Below, in pieces: positions 23,010 to 31,580 of a stretch of 64,000 nt of DNA. The translations under genes were made by a program, and so were the position numbers. The DNA is taken from contig NZ_CP046252.1 of assembly GCF_009720145.1 (NCBI RefSeq), positions 992,001 to 1,056,000 of the forward strand, written 5' to 3'. The stretch is from Sphingobium sp. CAP-1. GTDB taxonomy: Bacteria > Pseudomonadota > Alphaproteobacteria > Sphingomonadales > Sphingomonadaceae. Position 1 is the stretch's first letter, and each line of letters begins with the position of its first letter. The notes under the pieces were generated by a model. The model was not told the origin of the DNA. It worked only from the letters and a program-made list of their open reading frames with translations, and ran no database searches.

Positions 23010-24311
23010 TTACAGCACATATTTACTCAAATCGGTGTCGTGCGCGACGGCCGACAATTGCCTTTCGACATAGGCCTTGTCGATCACCAGCGTTTCGCCG
23101 CGACGGTCCTCGGCTTCGAAGCTGACATCCTCCAGCAGCTTTTCCATCACCGTCTGGAGGCGGCGGGCGCCGATATTTTCGACTTCGCTGTTCACGTCGG
23201 CGGCGATCTTCGCCACGGCGCGGATGCCGTCCGGGGTCAGGTCGATCGTCACTTCCTCGGTCGCCAGCAGCGCGCGATATTGCGCAACAAGGCTGGCCTT
23301 GGTGTCGGAGAGGATCGCGACGAAATCCTCCTCGGTCAGCGCTTTCAGTTCGACCCGGATCGGCAGGCGGCCCTGCAATTCGGGCAGCAGGTCGCTGGGC
23401 TTCGCCACATGGAAGGCGCCCGACGCGATGAACAATATATGGTCGGTCTTGAGCGGGCCATATTTGGTCGAAACGGTCGTCCCCTCGATCAGCGGCAGCA
23501 GGTCGCGCTGCACGCCTTCGCGGCTGACGGAGCCGCCGCGCACGTCGCTGACCGCAATCTTGTCGATCTCGTCGAGGAATACGATGCCATTCTGTTCGGC
23601 GCTGGTGATGGCGACGCGGGCGACATCATCCTGGTCGAGGCGCTTGTCCTGCTCCTCCTCGACCAACTTGTCCCATGCGTCGGCGACGCGCATCTTGCGG
23701 CGCTTCTTCTGTTGCTGGCCGAACGCCTTGGACATCATGTCGGACAGGTTGATCATGCCGACCTGACCGCCCATGCCGGGAATTTCCATCGGCATGGAGG
23801 GGCTGTCGGCGACCTCCACTTCGACCTCCACCTCGTTCATCTGGTTATTCTCGATCTTCTGCCGGAAGGAGAGGCGCGTGGCCTCGCTCGCTTCCTTGCC
23901 GGTCAGCGCGTCGAGCAGACGGCCCATGGCGGCTTCGGACGCGGCTTCGCGCACCGCTTCGCGGCGGCGGTCCTTTTCAAGGCGCACGGCTTCCTCGACC
24001 AGATCGCGGACGATCTGTTCGACATCGCGGCCGACATAGCCGACTTCGGTGAATTTGGTGGCCTCCACCTTCACGAACGGCGCGTCGGCCAGTTTGGCGA
24101 GGCGGCGGCTGATCTCGGTCTTGCCGCAGCCGGTCGGCCCGATCATCAGGATATTCTTGGGCGTCACCTCGTCCCGCAGGTCGGCGGACAGGTGCTGGCG
24201 GCGCCAGCGGTTGCGCAGCGCCACGGCGACCGCGCGCTTGGCGTCATGCTGGCCGATGATATGCGCGTCGAGCGCGGCGACGATGGCTTTGGGGGTCAGA
24301 TTGTCGTTCAT
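23010..24311 (-). CDS. hslU: HslUV protease ATPase subunit
   Basis: This is a 433-residue AAA+ unfoldase that feeds proteins to the HslV peptidase. Walker A is GPTGCGKT (residues 58-65), Walker B is NGIVFLDEIDK, the pore motif is in TEVGYVGRDVEQIVRDL, and the C-terminal tail LSKYVL docks into HslV. The I-domain (about 110-240) is acidic with EVEVEVEVADSP. I use the ATG at 24311; a TTG directly before it is possible. It is downstream of hslV, separated from it by a REP-like repeat. Confidence 0.97.
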   Translation of the reverse strand: MNDNLTPKAIVAALDAHIIGQHDAKRAVAVALRNRWRRQHLSADLRDEVTPKNILMIGPTGCGKTEISRRLAKLADAPFVKVEATKFTEVGYVGRDVEQIVRDLVEEAVRLEKDRRREAVREAASEAAMGRLLDALTGKEASEATRLSFRQKIENNQMNEVEVEVEVADSPSMPMEIPGMGGQVGMINLSDMMSKAFGQQQKKRRKMRVADAWDKLVEEEQDKRLDQDDVARVAITSAEQNGIVFLDEIDKIAVSDVRGGSVSREGVQRDLLPLIEGTTVSTKYGPLKTDHILFIASGAFHVAKPSDLLPELQGRLPIRVELKALTEEDFVAILSDTKASLVAQYRALLATEEVTIDLTPDGIRAVAKIAADVNSEVENIGARRLQTVMEKLLEDVSFEAEDRRGETLVIDKAYVERQLSAVAHDTDLSKYVL

Positions 24312-24320
24312 CAAAAGACT

Positions 24321-24442
24321 CCCCCCTCCCTTTCAAGGGAGGGGCAGGGGGTGGGTGCGCCGCGCCAGCGGCGTCTGCAACGGTGAGGTCAGATGCTCGC
24401 TTTGCTCGCACCCACCCCAACCCCTCCCTTGAAAGGGAGGGG
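24321..24442. repeat. REP-like inverted repeat between hslV and hslU
   Basis: A 22-base arm at 24323-24344 is a perfect reverse complement of 24421-24442 (core CCTCCCTTTCAAGGGAGG). Inner arms GGTGGGTGCG and CGCACCCACC extend the structure. Each 22-mer is itself nearly palindromic. The element splits a gene pair that is normally tightly linked. Confidence 0.85.
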
Positions 24443-24448
24443 CTTAAG

Positions 24449-25027
24449 TTAAGAAGCGCTGTCCAGCGTTTCGATCGTCAACTGGTCGTTGGTGTAGACG
24501 CAGATGTCGGCCGCCACGGCCATCGCCTTGCGGGCGAGGGTTTCGGCGTCCTGCTCATAATCCACCAGCGCGCGGGCGGCGGCGAGGGCGAAATTGCCGC
24601 CGGAACCGATCGCGGCCACGGTTCCATTGGGATGGGCCAGCGGCTCCAGCACATCGCCATTCCCGGTCAGGATCAGCGTGACTTCCTTGTCGGCGACGAT
24701 CATCATCGCTTCCAGGTTGCGCAGATATTTGTCGGTGCGCCAGTCCTTGGCCAGTTCCACCGCGGAGCGCATGAGCTGGCCATTATGGCGCTCCAGCTTG
24801 GCCTCCAGCCGCTCGAACAGGGTGAAGGCATCGGCGGTCGCGCCGGCAAAGCCGCCGATCACGCTGCCGTCATGCAGACGGCGCACCTTGCGGGCATTGG
24901 GCTTCATCACCGTCTGGCCCATCGAAACCTGGCCGTCGCCGGCGACGACAACCTTTCCATTCTTGCGGACGGACATGATGGTGGTGCCATGCCAGACCGG
25001 CATGGAGGCGCTGCGTTGGTCATTCAT
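24449..25027 (-). CDS. hslV: HslUV protease proteolytic subunit
   Basis: This is a 192-residue N-terminal-threonine peptidase of the proteasome beta-subunit family. The mature enzyme would start at Thr15 in HGTTIMSVRKNGKVVVAGDGQVSMGQ after removal of a 14-residue propeptide, as usual in alphaproteobacteria. GGFAGATADAFTLFERLE and IGSGGNFALAAARAL are conserved. Start: ATG at 25027 (MNDQRS). A second in-frame ATG (25003, MPVWHG) is possible and would give a longer leader from the promoter seen at 25036-25064. Confidence 0.96.
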   Translation of the reverse strand: MNDQRSASMPVWHGTTIMSVRKNGKVVVAGDGQVSMGQTVMKPNARKVRRLHDGSVIGGFAGATADAFTLFERLEAKLERHNGQLMRSAVELAKDWRTDKYLRNLEAMMIVADKEVTLILTGNGDVLEPLAHPNGTVAAIGSGGNFALAAARALVDYEQDAETLARKAMAVAADICVYTNDQLTIETLDSAS

Positions 25028-25035
25028 GGGCCGGC

Positions 25036-25064
25036 ATATGGGACGCGGTAGCCCGCCACGCAAG
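25036..25064 (-). promoter_or_regulatory. Candidate heat-shock (RpoH) promoter of hslVU
   Basis: On the - strand CTTG (25064-25061) and CCCATAT (25042-25036) are separated by 18 bases, matching the alphaproteobacterial sigma-32 pattern CTTG-N17/18-CyTATnT with one mismatch. Transcription would start around 25029, almost on the ATG at 25027. HslUV is a known heat-shock operon. Confidence 0.6.
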
Positions 25065-25119
25065 TCATCCGGGCACAAGCGTCGAACCGTGTCATTTCGG
25101 CGACAATATTCTTACAAAA

Positions 25120-25131
25120 TGTTCATGAACA
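25120..25131. promoter_or_regulatory. 12-bp palindrome in the hslV / small-ORF divergent region
   Basis: TGTTCATGAACA is a perfect palindrome in the 176-base AT-rich gap between divergent hslV and the 62-residue gene. A TTGACA hexamer lies at 25144-25149 on the + strand. It may be a regulator site; no regulator is adjacent. Confidence 0.35.
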
Positions 25132-25203
25132 AATATGCGTCAATTGACATTGTGCGCCGCAACATCAATGATCGCCAACCGAATTCCGGGAGGAGCGTTT
25201 CAA

Positions 25204-25392
25204 ATGTCTCTCAAGGCCAGAGCACAGGAAAAGGTCGAGCGCGCCGGAATCTCCAACTATTCGTTCGATCGGGATGTGTTGGTGATGTGCGGCGTTCGGT
25301 ATACGATCGAAGCGTGCGACTGTGGCGAACCGGGTTGCGACGGCGTTCGTCTGCGCAAGAATGCGACCGCGATCGGTCGCGTCCTCCAGTAA
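25204..25392 (+). CDS. Small cysteine-containing hypothetical protein
   Basis: This is a 62-residue protein. The ATG at 25204 is preceded by a strong GGGAGGAG site. The sequence shows a helix (SLKARAQEKVERAG) followed by a compact region, CGVRYTIEACDCGEPGCDGVRLRKN. It has four Cys, three of them in CDCGEPGC, which could bind a metal or form disulfides. It has no signal peptide. The strong ribosome-binding site and good codon use support a real gene. I do not recognise the family. Confidence 0.65.
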   Translation: MSLKARAQEKVERAGISNYSFDRDVLVMCGVRYTIEACDCGEPGCDGVRLRKNATAIGRVLQ

Positions 25393-25418
25393 ATGCAAAT
25401 GGCGGGGCCGTTCGCCCG

Positions 25419-25547
25419 TCAGTGAATCACCTCTTTGCCGGCGCGGCCGACCGATTCGATGTCGCGGCCGACGCCCTGCACCGTATTGCAGGCGGCAAGG
25501 GTGGTGAGCAGCAGGCCGCCGATCAACAGGGCGAGACGATGACGCAT
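25419..25547 (-). CDS. Entericidin-type small lipoprotein
   Basis: This is a 42-residue lipoprotein precursor. A short basic start MRHR is followed by a hydrophobic stretch LALLIGGLLLTTL and the lipobox A-A-C20, where signal peptidase II would cut and lipid would be attached. The mature peptide CNTVQGVGRDIESVGRAGKEVIH is the standard entericidin A/B pattern. Longer in-frame starts are not credible because the ORF extension lacks a signal sequence. Family members are stress-linked membrane lipoproteins of uncertain role. Confidence 0.88.
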   Translation of the reverse strand: MRHRLALLIGGLLLTTLAACNTVQGVGRDIESVGRAGKEVIH

Positions 25548-25685
25548 GAAGGCAAGACTCCGATGGGATGGGCTTTGCTCTATAGGCATCGGTGATCCGA
25601 TCGGAAAAGGCTTTTGCGGCAAAAGGCACAGAGGGCTGTTGACAGGGCGCGCGACCGATGCCAAAGGCCGCCTCCTCCTTACAGG

Positions 25686-25760
25686 GGGCGCGTAGCTCAG
25701 CGGTAGAGCACACCCTTCACACGGGTGGGGTCACAGGTTCAATCCCTGTCGCGCCCACCA
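25686..25760 (+). tRNA. tRNA-Val(CAC)
   Basis: The cloverleaf is complete. The acceptor stem GGGCGCG (25686-25692) pairs with CGCGCCC (25750-25756). The D-arm GCTCAGCGGTAGAGC, an anticodon loop TTCACAC with anticodon CAC, and the T-arm with GGTTCAATCCC are present. CCA is encoded at 25758-25760. No integrase gene or duplicated 3' end is seen nearby. Confidence 0.95.
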
Positions 25761-25875
25761 TGACCAGGCGGTCATGGCAGGACATATTATTTCCCCGCAT
25801 TGATCTTTTCAGTCTCGGCGCGCTAAGTCTGCGGCATGACGCGGCGCGTGCGCGCGCTGGCCTGAAAGGACGACC

Positions 25876-28091
25876 ATGCCCCCCTATCTGAAAAGCGGCG
25901 CAGCCCTTGGCGCGCTGCTGCTTTCCCCCTTCCGGTCCATGCGCAGGACAAGCTGACGCTGGAGCGTGTATTCGCCAGCCCCGATCTGGCGGGGCCGCAG
26001 CCGCGCGCGCTGAAACTGTCGCCGGACGGGTCGCTGGTGACATTGCTGAAGCCGCGCGCCGACGAGAAGGAGCGGCTCGACCTATGGGCGATCGACAGCA
26101 GCACCGGCGCGGAGCGGATGCTGGTCGATTCCAGAAAGACGGGCAGCGGCGCGGAATTGAGCGAAGCGGAGAAGATGCAGCGCGAGCGCGACCGCAGCGT
26201 CGCGGGCAGCACGGGCATTACCAGCTATGACTGGTCGCCCGACGGCAAGAGCATATTGGTGCCGGTGGACGGCGACCTGTATCTCGCCGGGCTGGACGGC
26301 AAGGTCATGCGGCTGACCGATACGCCCGATGGCGAACTCAATGGCGTGGTCAGCCCCAGGGGCGGCTTCGTGTCCTTCGTGCGCGGCGGCAATCTGTTCG
26401 TGCAGCCGATCGGCGGGACCGGGAAACAGGTGACGCAGGGAGCGAGCGATACGGTAAGCTGGGGCGTGGCCGAGTTTGTCGCGCAGGAGGAAATGGACCG
26501 GCGCACCGGTTACTGGTGGTCGCCCGACGATGGCCGCATCGCCGTCGCCCGCGTCGATGAAAGCCCGGTCGGGATCGTCACCCGCACCGCGATCGGCGGG
26601 GAGGGCACCAAAGTCTATCAGCAGCGCTATCCCACCGCCGGCACGGCCAATGCGATCGTGGACCTCTATGTCATGAAGCCGGACGGGTCGGGTCAGGTGC
26701 AGGTCGATCTGGGCGCGGACAGGAATGTCTATCTCGCCCGCGTCAACTGGTCGAAGGACGGCAAGACCCTCTATGTCCAGCGTGAGAGCCGGGACCAGAA
26801 ACGGCTCGACCTGCTGGCGGTCGATCCGACGACCGGCAAGGCGGGCGTGGTGCTGACCGAGACGGCGAAAAGCTGGATCAACCTGTCGAGCAATTTCCAT
26901 GCGCTGAAGGATGGCAGCTTTCTGTGGTGGTCGGAAAAGAGCGGGCATGGCCATCTTTACCGGGTGAAGGGCGGCAAATGGACGGCGCTGACCAGTGGCG
27001 ACTGGGAGGTGCGCGACGTGATCGGCGTGGACGAGGGCAGGAGCCTTGTCTATTTCACTGGCAATCGGGAGACGCCGCTGGAGCAGCAGCTTTATGTCGC
27101 GCCACTGGGCAAGCCGGGCAAGGCCAGCGCGCTGACGCAGCAGGGCTGGTGGAATGACGCGGTGATGGATGGCGCGGCGAGCCGGGTGGTGGTGACGCGC
27201 CAGAATAGTGACCAGCCTAAACAGGTCTATCTGGCCGACAGCGGCGGCAAGCAGTTGCAATGGCTGTTGCGCAATGCGCTGACCGGCGGCCATCCCTATG
27301 CCCCCTATGTCGCCGGCCATGTAAAGACGACATTCGGCACGGTGAAGGCGGCGGACGGCACGACGCTCTATACCAAGGTCATGACGCCGAAGATGGAGCC
27401 GGGGAAGCGCTATCCCGTGTTCATGATCCATTATGGCGGACCGGGCGGCGGGCGGCAGGTGACGAACACATGGTCCGGCGCGCTCAACCAATATCTGGTG
27501 GACCGGGGGTGGATCGTCTTTGCGATCGACAATCGCGGCACGCCCGATCGCGGCAAGGCGTTCGAGGATCATCTCTATCGCGCGATGGGGACGGTGGAGG
27601 TCGAGGACCAGTTGAAGGGCGTGGAATGGCTGAAAGCCCAGCCCTTTGTCGATCCGAAGCGGATCGCCACCTATGGCTGGTCCTATGGCGGCTATATGTC
27701 GGTCAAGCTGCTGGAAAAGGCGCCGGGCGTGTTCGCGGCGGCGGTGGCCGGCGCGCCGGTGACGAAGTGGCAGCTCTACGACACCCATTATACCGAACGC
27801 TATCTGGGCCAGCCGCAGGACAAGGCCAGCGCCTATCCGGCGGCGGGCGCGGTGGATGAGGCGGTGCAGATCGCCGATCCGCTGCTGCTGATCCACGGCA
27901 TGTCCGACGACAATGTCGTGTTCGACAATGCGACCGCGCTGATGGCGAAGATGCAAGGTGCGGCCGTGCCGTTCGAGATGATGGCCTATCCGGGACAGAC
28001 GCACCGCGTCGGCGGGCCGGGGATCAGCGTCCATCTGTGGAAAACGATCGAGCATTTTCTTGCCGAACATGCCGGCGGCCCCGCCGATTGA
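25876..28091 (+). CDS. S9 family peptidase (dipeptidyl peptidase IV type), frameshifted in the signal peptide
   Basis: The main frame encodes a DPP-IV beta-propeller (KLTLERVFASPDLAG, then many WSPDG-type blades) and a C-terminal prolyl-oligopeptidase domain. That domain has catalytic Ser in GWSYGGYMS (27681-27683), Asp in SDDNVVFDN and His in QTHRV. The product would be a periplasmic serine exopeptidase. The natural start is the ATG at 25876 (MPPYLKSGAALGALLLS), but this frame shifts at the C-run 25925-25929. One extra C would restore a full signal peptide ending PVHAQ. As the sequence stands, only a GTG at 26037 is available, which would cut off the signal peptide and first propeller strand. 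Sequencing error or true mutation are both possible. Confidence 0.85.
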
Positions 28092-28115
28092 CGGCATGAT
28101 GCAAGCGGCATAGCC

Positions 28116-28142
28116 TCTCCCCCCTGGGTCGCCGGGGGGAGA
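28116..28142 (+). promoter_or_regulatory. Hairpin covering the ribosome-binding site of the DUF418 gene
   Basis: TCTCCCCCC (28116-28124) pairs perfectly with GGGGGGAGA (28134-28142) over a nine-base loop. The right arm is the ribosome-binding site of the ATG at 28147, so folding would hide it. Confidence 0.5.
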
Positions 28143-28146
28143 CATT

Positions 28147-29481
28147 ATGTCGGAGACGGGGGAAGTCAGGCTTGATCCGGTGCGAGGCAAGGCGCGCATC
28201 GAGGTTCTCGATATTTTACGCGGCATCGCGATTCTGGGTATCTTCACGATGAACCTGCCCTTCATGGCGGGGCCGACCGAATTGATGCTGCGCGACTTTC
28301 GCCAGATCGGCTGGGCGCCGCGCGACCAGATGGCGTGGAGCATCATCCAGATATTCTGGGAAGGCACGCAGCGCGGCTTGCTGGAATTTCTGTTCGGCGC
28401 GGCACTGATGGTGCTGGCGGCAAAGGCGATGAAGCCCGACGGGCCGGTCGCGGTGGCCGACCTCTATATCCGGCGCGCGCTGTGGCTGTTGCTGTTTGGT
28501 CTGATCGATATCTTTGTGCTGCTGTGGCCCGGCGATATTTTGCATGTCTATGCGCTGGCGGCGCTGTTCCTCTTTCCTTTCCGCCATTTGCGGCCGCGCG
28601 TACTGATCCCGCTGGGGCTGGTGTTCGCCACCTTCGTCGCCGTCAGCAGCAGTTTCCAATATGTCGAGCGGGTGCAACTGGTCGCCAGCGTCGGGACGGC
28701 GCACGCGCATCAGGCGCAGGGCAAGCCGCTCGACAAGGCGGACAAGACGGCGCTGGCGGAGTGGCACAAGAAGCTCGACCGCTACAAGATCGACAAGGAT
28801 ACGCGCGAGAAAGCGGAGGCCGAGAGCAAGGCGCGTAGCGGCGGCTATATGGGCTATGCTGCCTATCTGTGGGGTTCCTGGCTGACTTTGGCGGGCAAGG
28901 GATCGGTCTATATGGGCATTGCCGAAGCCTTTTGCGCGATGCTGATCGGCATCGCCCTGTGGAAGATGGGCATCATTCAGGGGCAGCGATCGACCCGCTT
29001 CTATGCGCTGCTGGCGCTGGCGGCCTATGGCTTCGGGCTGGGCGCGCGGGCGATCGGCGTGGTGGAGATCACCAGTTTTCAGCCGATCCCCAAAACCTAC
29101 TGGATCACCAATGAATATGCGCGGATCGCCGTGTCGCTGGGCCATGTCGCGCTGGTCAACCTGCTGGTCCGCTTCCGTGTGCCGCACGCGATCCTGAAAC
29201 CCTTTGTCGCGGCGGGACAGGTCGCCTTCTCGCTTTATTTCCTGGAGCAGATCATCGGCATCAACTTCCTCTTCTCGCCGATCGCGCTGGGGCTGAAAGG
29301 CGTGTTCGGCTGGGCGACGCTGTGGGGCTGGGCGACCGGGATCGCGCTGACGCTGTTGCTGGCGGCCAATATCTGGACCCGCTATTTCGTCAGCGGGCCG
29401 ATGGAATGGGCGTGGCGGTCGCTGGCCTATTGGCGGCGGCAGCCCTTCCGCCGCCTGCCGGAGGTGGAGGAAAGCCGCTAA
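28147..29481 (+). CDS. DUF418 family membrane protein
   Basis: This is a 444-residue integral membrane protein. The N-terminal pattern RIEVLDILRGIAILGIFTMNLPFM is the signature of the DUF418/YeiB group. About eight to ten hydrophobic segments follow. A polar, charged stretch (about residues 185-235, KADKTALAEWHKKLDRYKIDKDTREKAEAE) forms a loop in the middle. The C-terminal DUF418 part contains GQVAFSLYFLEQIIGI. The function of this family is unknown; it is related to acyltransferase-3-like membrane proteins. It is 55 bases downstream of the S9 peptidase and probably follows it in transcription. Confidence 0.9.
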   Translation: MSETGEVRLDPVRGKARIEVLDILRGIAILGIFTMNLPFMAGPTELMLRDFRQIGWAPRDQMAWSIIQIFWEGTQRGLLEFLFGAALMVLAAKAMKPDGPVAVADLYIRRALWLLLFGLIDIFVLLWPGDILHVYALAALFLFPFRHLRPRVLIPLGLVFATFVAVSSSFQYVERVQLVASVGTAHAHQAQGKPLDKADKTALAEWHKKLDRYKIDKDTREKAEAESKARSGGYMGYAAYLWGSWLTLAGKGSVYMGIAEAFCAMLIGIALWKMGIIQGQRSTRFYALLALAAYGFGLGARAIGVVEITSFQPIPKTYWITNEYARIAVSLGHVALVNLLVRFRVPHAILKPFVAAGQVAFSLYFLEQIIGINFLFSPIALGLKGVFGWATLWGWATGIALTLLLAANIWTRYFVSGPMEWAWRSLAYWRRQPFRRLPEVEESR

Positions 29482-29603
29482 ATCGAAATAAAATTGCGCT
29501 GGAGGAGGGGTTTGCGGCAGGCAAGCCCTTCTTTCTGGACAATCGCCGCCACATCGCTATGGCGCGCACTCCGCAATCATGCGTTGAAGTGGAGTCTTTT
29601 GTC

Positions 29604-30629
29604 ATGGGTTACAAGGTCGTCGTCGTGGGAGCCACCGGTAATGTGGGCCGCGAGATGCTGACCATTCTCGCCGAACGCGAGTTCCCTATTGACGAGATCG
29701 CGGCGGTCGCATCGCCCCGGTCGCAGGGCACCGACATTGAGTTCGGTGACACCGGCAAGACGCTCAAATGCAAGAATATCGAGCATTTCGACTTCACCGG
29801 ATGGGACATCGCCCTGTTCGCGGCGGGCAGCGGCCCGACGGCCGAATATGCGCCCAAGGCGGCGGCGGCCGGCTGCGTCGTGATCGACAACAGTTCGCTC
29901 TATCGCATGGACCCGGACGTGCCGCTGATCGTGCCCGAAGTGAACCCGGACGCGATCGACGGCTATACGAAGAAGAACATCATCGCCAACCCCAACTGCT
30001 CGACCGCGCAGATGGTCGTGGCGCTGAAGCCGCTGCACGACGCCGCCAAGATCAAGCGCGTGGTCGTGTCGACCTATCAGTCGGTGTCGGGCGCGGGCAA
30101 GGCAGGCATGGACGAACTGTTCGAGCAGAGCCGCAACATCTTCGTCGGCGATCCGGCCGAGCCGAAGAAGTTCACCAAGCAGATCGCCTTCAACGTGATC
30201 CCGCATATCGACGTTTTCCTGGACGATGGTTCGACCAAGGAAGAATGGAAGATGGTCGCGGAAACCAAGAAGATCCTCGATCCCAAGGTGAAGGTCACGG
30301 CGACCTGCGTGCGCGTGCCGGTGTTCGTCGGCCATTCGGAATCGATCAATATCGAGTTCGAGCAGGAGATTTCGGCGAAGGAAGCGCAGGACATATTGCG
30401 CGAGGCGCCCGGCATCATGCTGGTCGACAAGCGCGAGGACGGCGGATACATCACCCCGATCGAATGCGTCGGCGATTTCGCGACCTTCATCAGCCGCGTG
30501 CGTGAGGATTCGACCATCGAAAACGGCATCAACCTGTGGTGCGTCAGCGACAACCTCCGCAAGGGCGCGGCGCTGAACGCGGTGCAGATCGCCGAACTGC
30601 TGGGCCGCCGTCACCTCAAGAAGGGCTGA
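29604..30629 (+). CDS. asd: Aspartate-semialdehyde dehydrogenase
   Basis: This is a 341-residue NADP enzyme making aspartate semialdehyde from aspartyl phosphate, for lysine/DAP, threonine and methionine. The nucleotide-binding GATGNVGREML is at the N-terminus, catalytic Cys132 is in NPNCSTAQMV, the substrate-binding segment is SGAGKAGMDEL, and the catalytic His is in FVGHSESINIEFE. The start ATG at 29604 follows GGAG by about ten bases. An upstream extension reads through non-coding sequence. A strong terminator hairpin follows at 30650. Confidence 0.97.
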   Translation: MGYKVVVVGATGNVGREMLTILAEREFPIDEIAAVASPRSQGTDIEFGDTGKTLKCKNIEHFDFTGWDIALFAAGSGPTAEYAPKAAAAGCVVIDNSSLYRMDPDVPLIVPEVNPDAIDGYTKKNIIANPNCSTAQMVVALKPLHDAAKIKRVVVSTYQSVSGAGKAGMDELFEQSRNIFVGDPAEPKKFTKQIAFNVIPHIDVFLDDGSTKEEWKMVAETKKILDPKVKVTATCVRVPVFVGHSESINIEFEQEISAKEAQDILREAPGIMLVDKREDGGYITPIECVGDFATFISRVREDSTIENGINLWCVSDNLRKGAALNAVQIAELLGRRHLKKG

Positions 30630-30649
30630 TAGAGTCTTGCCATGTCAGG

Positions 30650-30682
30650 ACGCCGCTGCAACCCGTGTTGCGGCGGCGTTTT
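30650..30682 (+). terminator. Intrinsic terminator after asd
   Basis: ACGCCGCTGCAAC (30650-30662) pairs with GTTGCGGCGGCGT (30667-30679), with one G-T pair, over a four-base loop and is followed by TTT. Confidence 0.8.
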
Positions 30683-30765
30683 GATTCCGGCGACCGCGCG
30701 CTCTTGCGCCGTGACGGATGAAGCCATATCGGCAGGCCATTCCCGTCAGACAAGGACATGCCCCG

Positions 30766-31527
30766 ATGACCGACCTCCCCATCGAACGCCACGACATCAA
30801 GGGGCGGGACGGGTTGCCGATCGCGGTGCATGTGGTCGGGCAGGGGCGCGATCTGGTGCTGATCCATGGCTATTTTTCCAACGCCTTCACCAACTGGATT
30901 CGCTATGGCCATGCCGCGAAACTGGTGGAGGCGGGGTTCCGGCTGATCCTGCCGGACCTGCGCGGCCATGGCGAAAGCGCCAAGCCGCATGACCCGGCGG
31001 CCTATCCGCCCGATGCGCTGACCGATGATAATCTGGCCCTGATCGAGCAGATGGGGCTGACCGACTATGATCTGGGCGGCTATTCGCTGGGCGCGCGGAC
31101 GACGGTGCGGATGCTGGCGCGCGGGGCGACCCCGCGCCGCGTAGTCCTGGCGGGGATGGGGCTGCGCGGTCTGGTCAAGACGCTGGACAAGGGCGGCTAT
31201 TACAAAAATGTGCTGACCAATCTCGGCACGTTCGAACGCGGCACGTCCGAATGGATGACCGAAGCCTTCCTCAAGACCACCAAGGGCGATCCGGTGGCGA
31301 TGCTCCATATCCTCAACACCTTCGTCGATACCGACGAGGCGACGATCGCCGGCTTCCGGCAGCCGACCGAAATAATTTGCGGCGCGGACGATCAGGATAA
31401 TGGCGTTGCGCAGGAACTGGCCGAAACTTTGCCGAACGGCCGCTATGTCGAGATACCGGGCAATCATATGAATGCCGTGACCCGCAAGGAATTGGGGCAG
31501 GCGATGGTGGATTTCCTGACCGCTTGA
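30766..31527 (+). CDS. Alpha/beta-fold hydrolase
   Basis: This is a 253-residue protein from the ATG at 30766, preceded by AGGAC. The nucleophile elbow is G-Y-S107-L-G, the oxyanion region is LIHGYFSNAFTNW, DLRGHGES is conserved, the acid is in IICGADDQDN and the His is in IPGNHMNAV. It is a single-domain soluble hydrolase without a signal peptide. The substrate is unknown. Homologues in sphingomonads often stand alone as here. A longer ORF start lacks a ribosome-binding site. Confidence 0.9.
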   Translation: MTDLPIERHDIKGRDGLPIAVHVVGQGRDLVLIHGYFSNAFTNWIRYGHAAKLVEAGFRLILPDLRGHGESAKPHDPAAYPPDALTDDNLALIEQMGLTDYDLGGYSLGARTTVRMLARGATPRRVVLAGMGLRGLVKTLDKGGYYKNVLTNLGTFERGTSEWMTEAFLKTTKGDPVAMLHILNTFVDTDEATIAGFRQPTEIICGADDQDNGVAQELAETLPNGRYVEIPGNHMNAVTRKELGQAMVDFLTA

Positions 31528-31580
31528 CTGTATCGCCGGACCAAGTCACCTTCCCCGCATAAACCGATCAGGGGAATCTC

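Noticed and set aside
25686..25900. tRNA-Val as an integration site of a genomic island
   Set aside because: There is no integrase, no direct repeat of the tRNA 3' end, and the flanking genes are ordinary GC-rich genes.
26037..28091. S9 peptidase starting at GTG 26037 as an intact gene
   Set aside because: The family sequence continues upstream in frame to a signal-peptide junction (PVHAQDKLTLERVF), so this start would truncate a conserved strand. The frameshift at 25925-25929 explains the missing start better.
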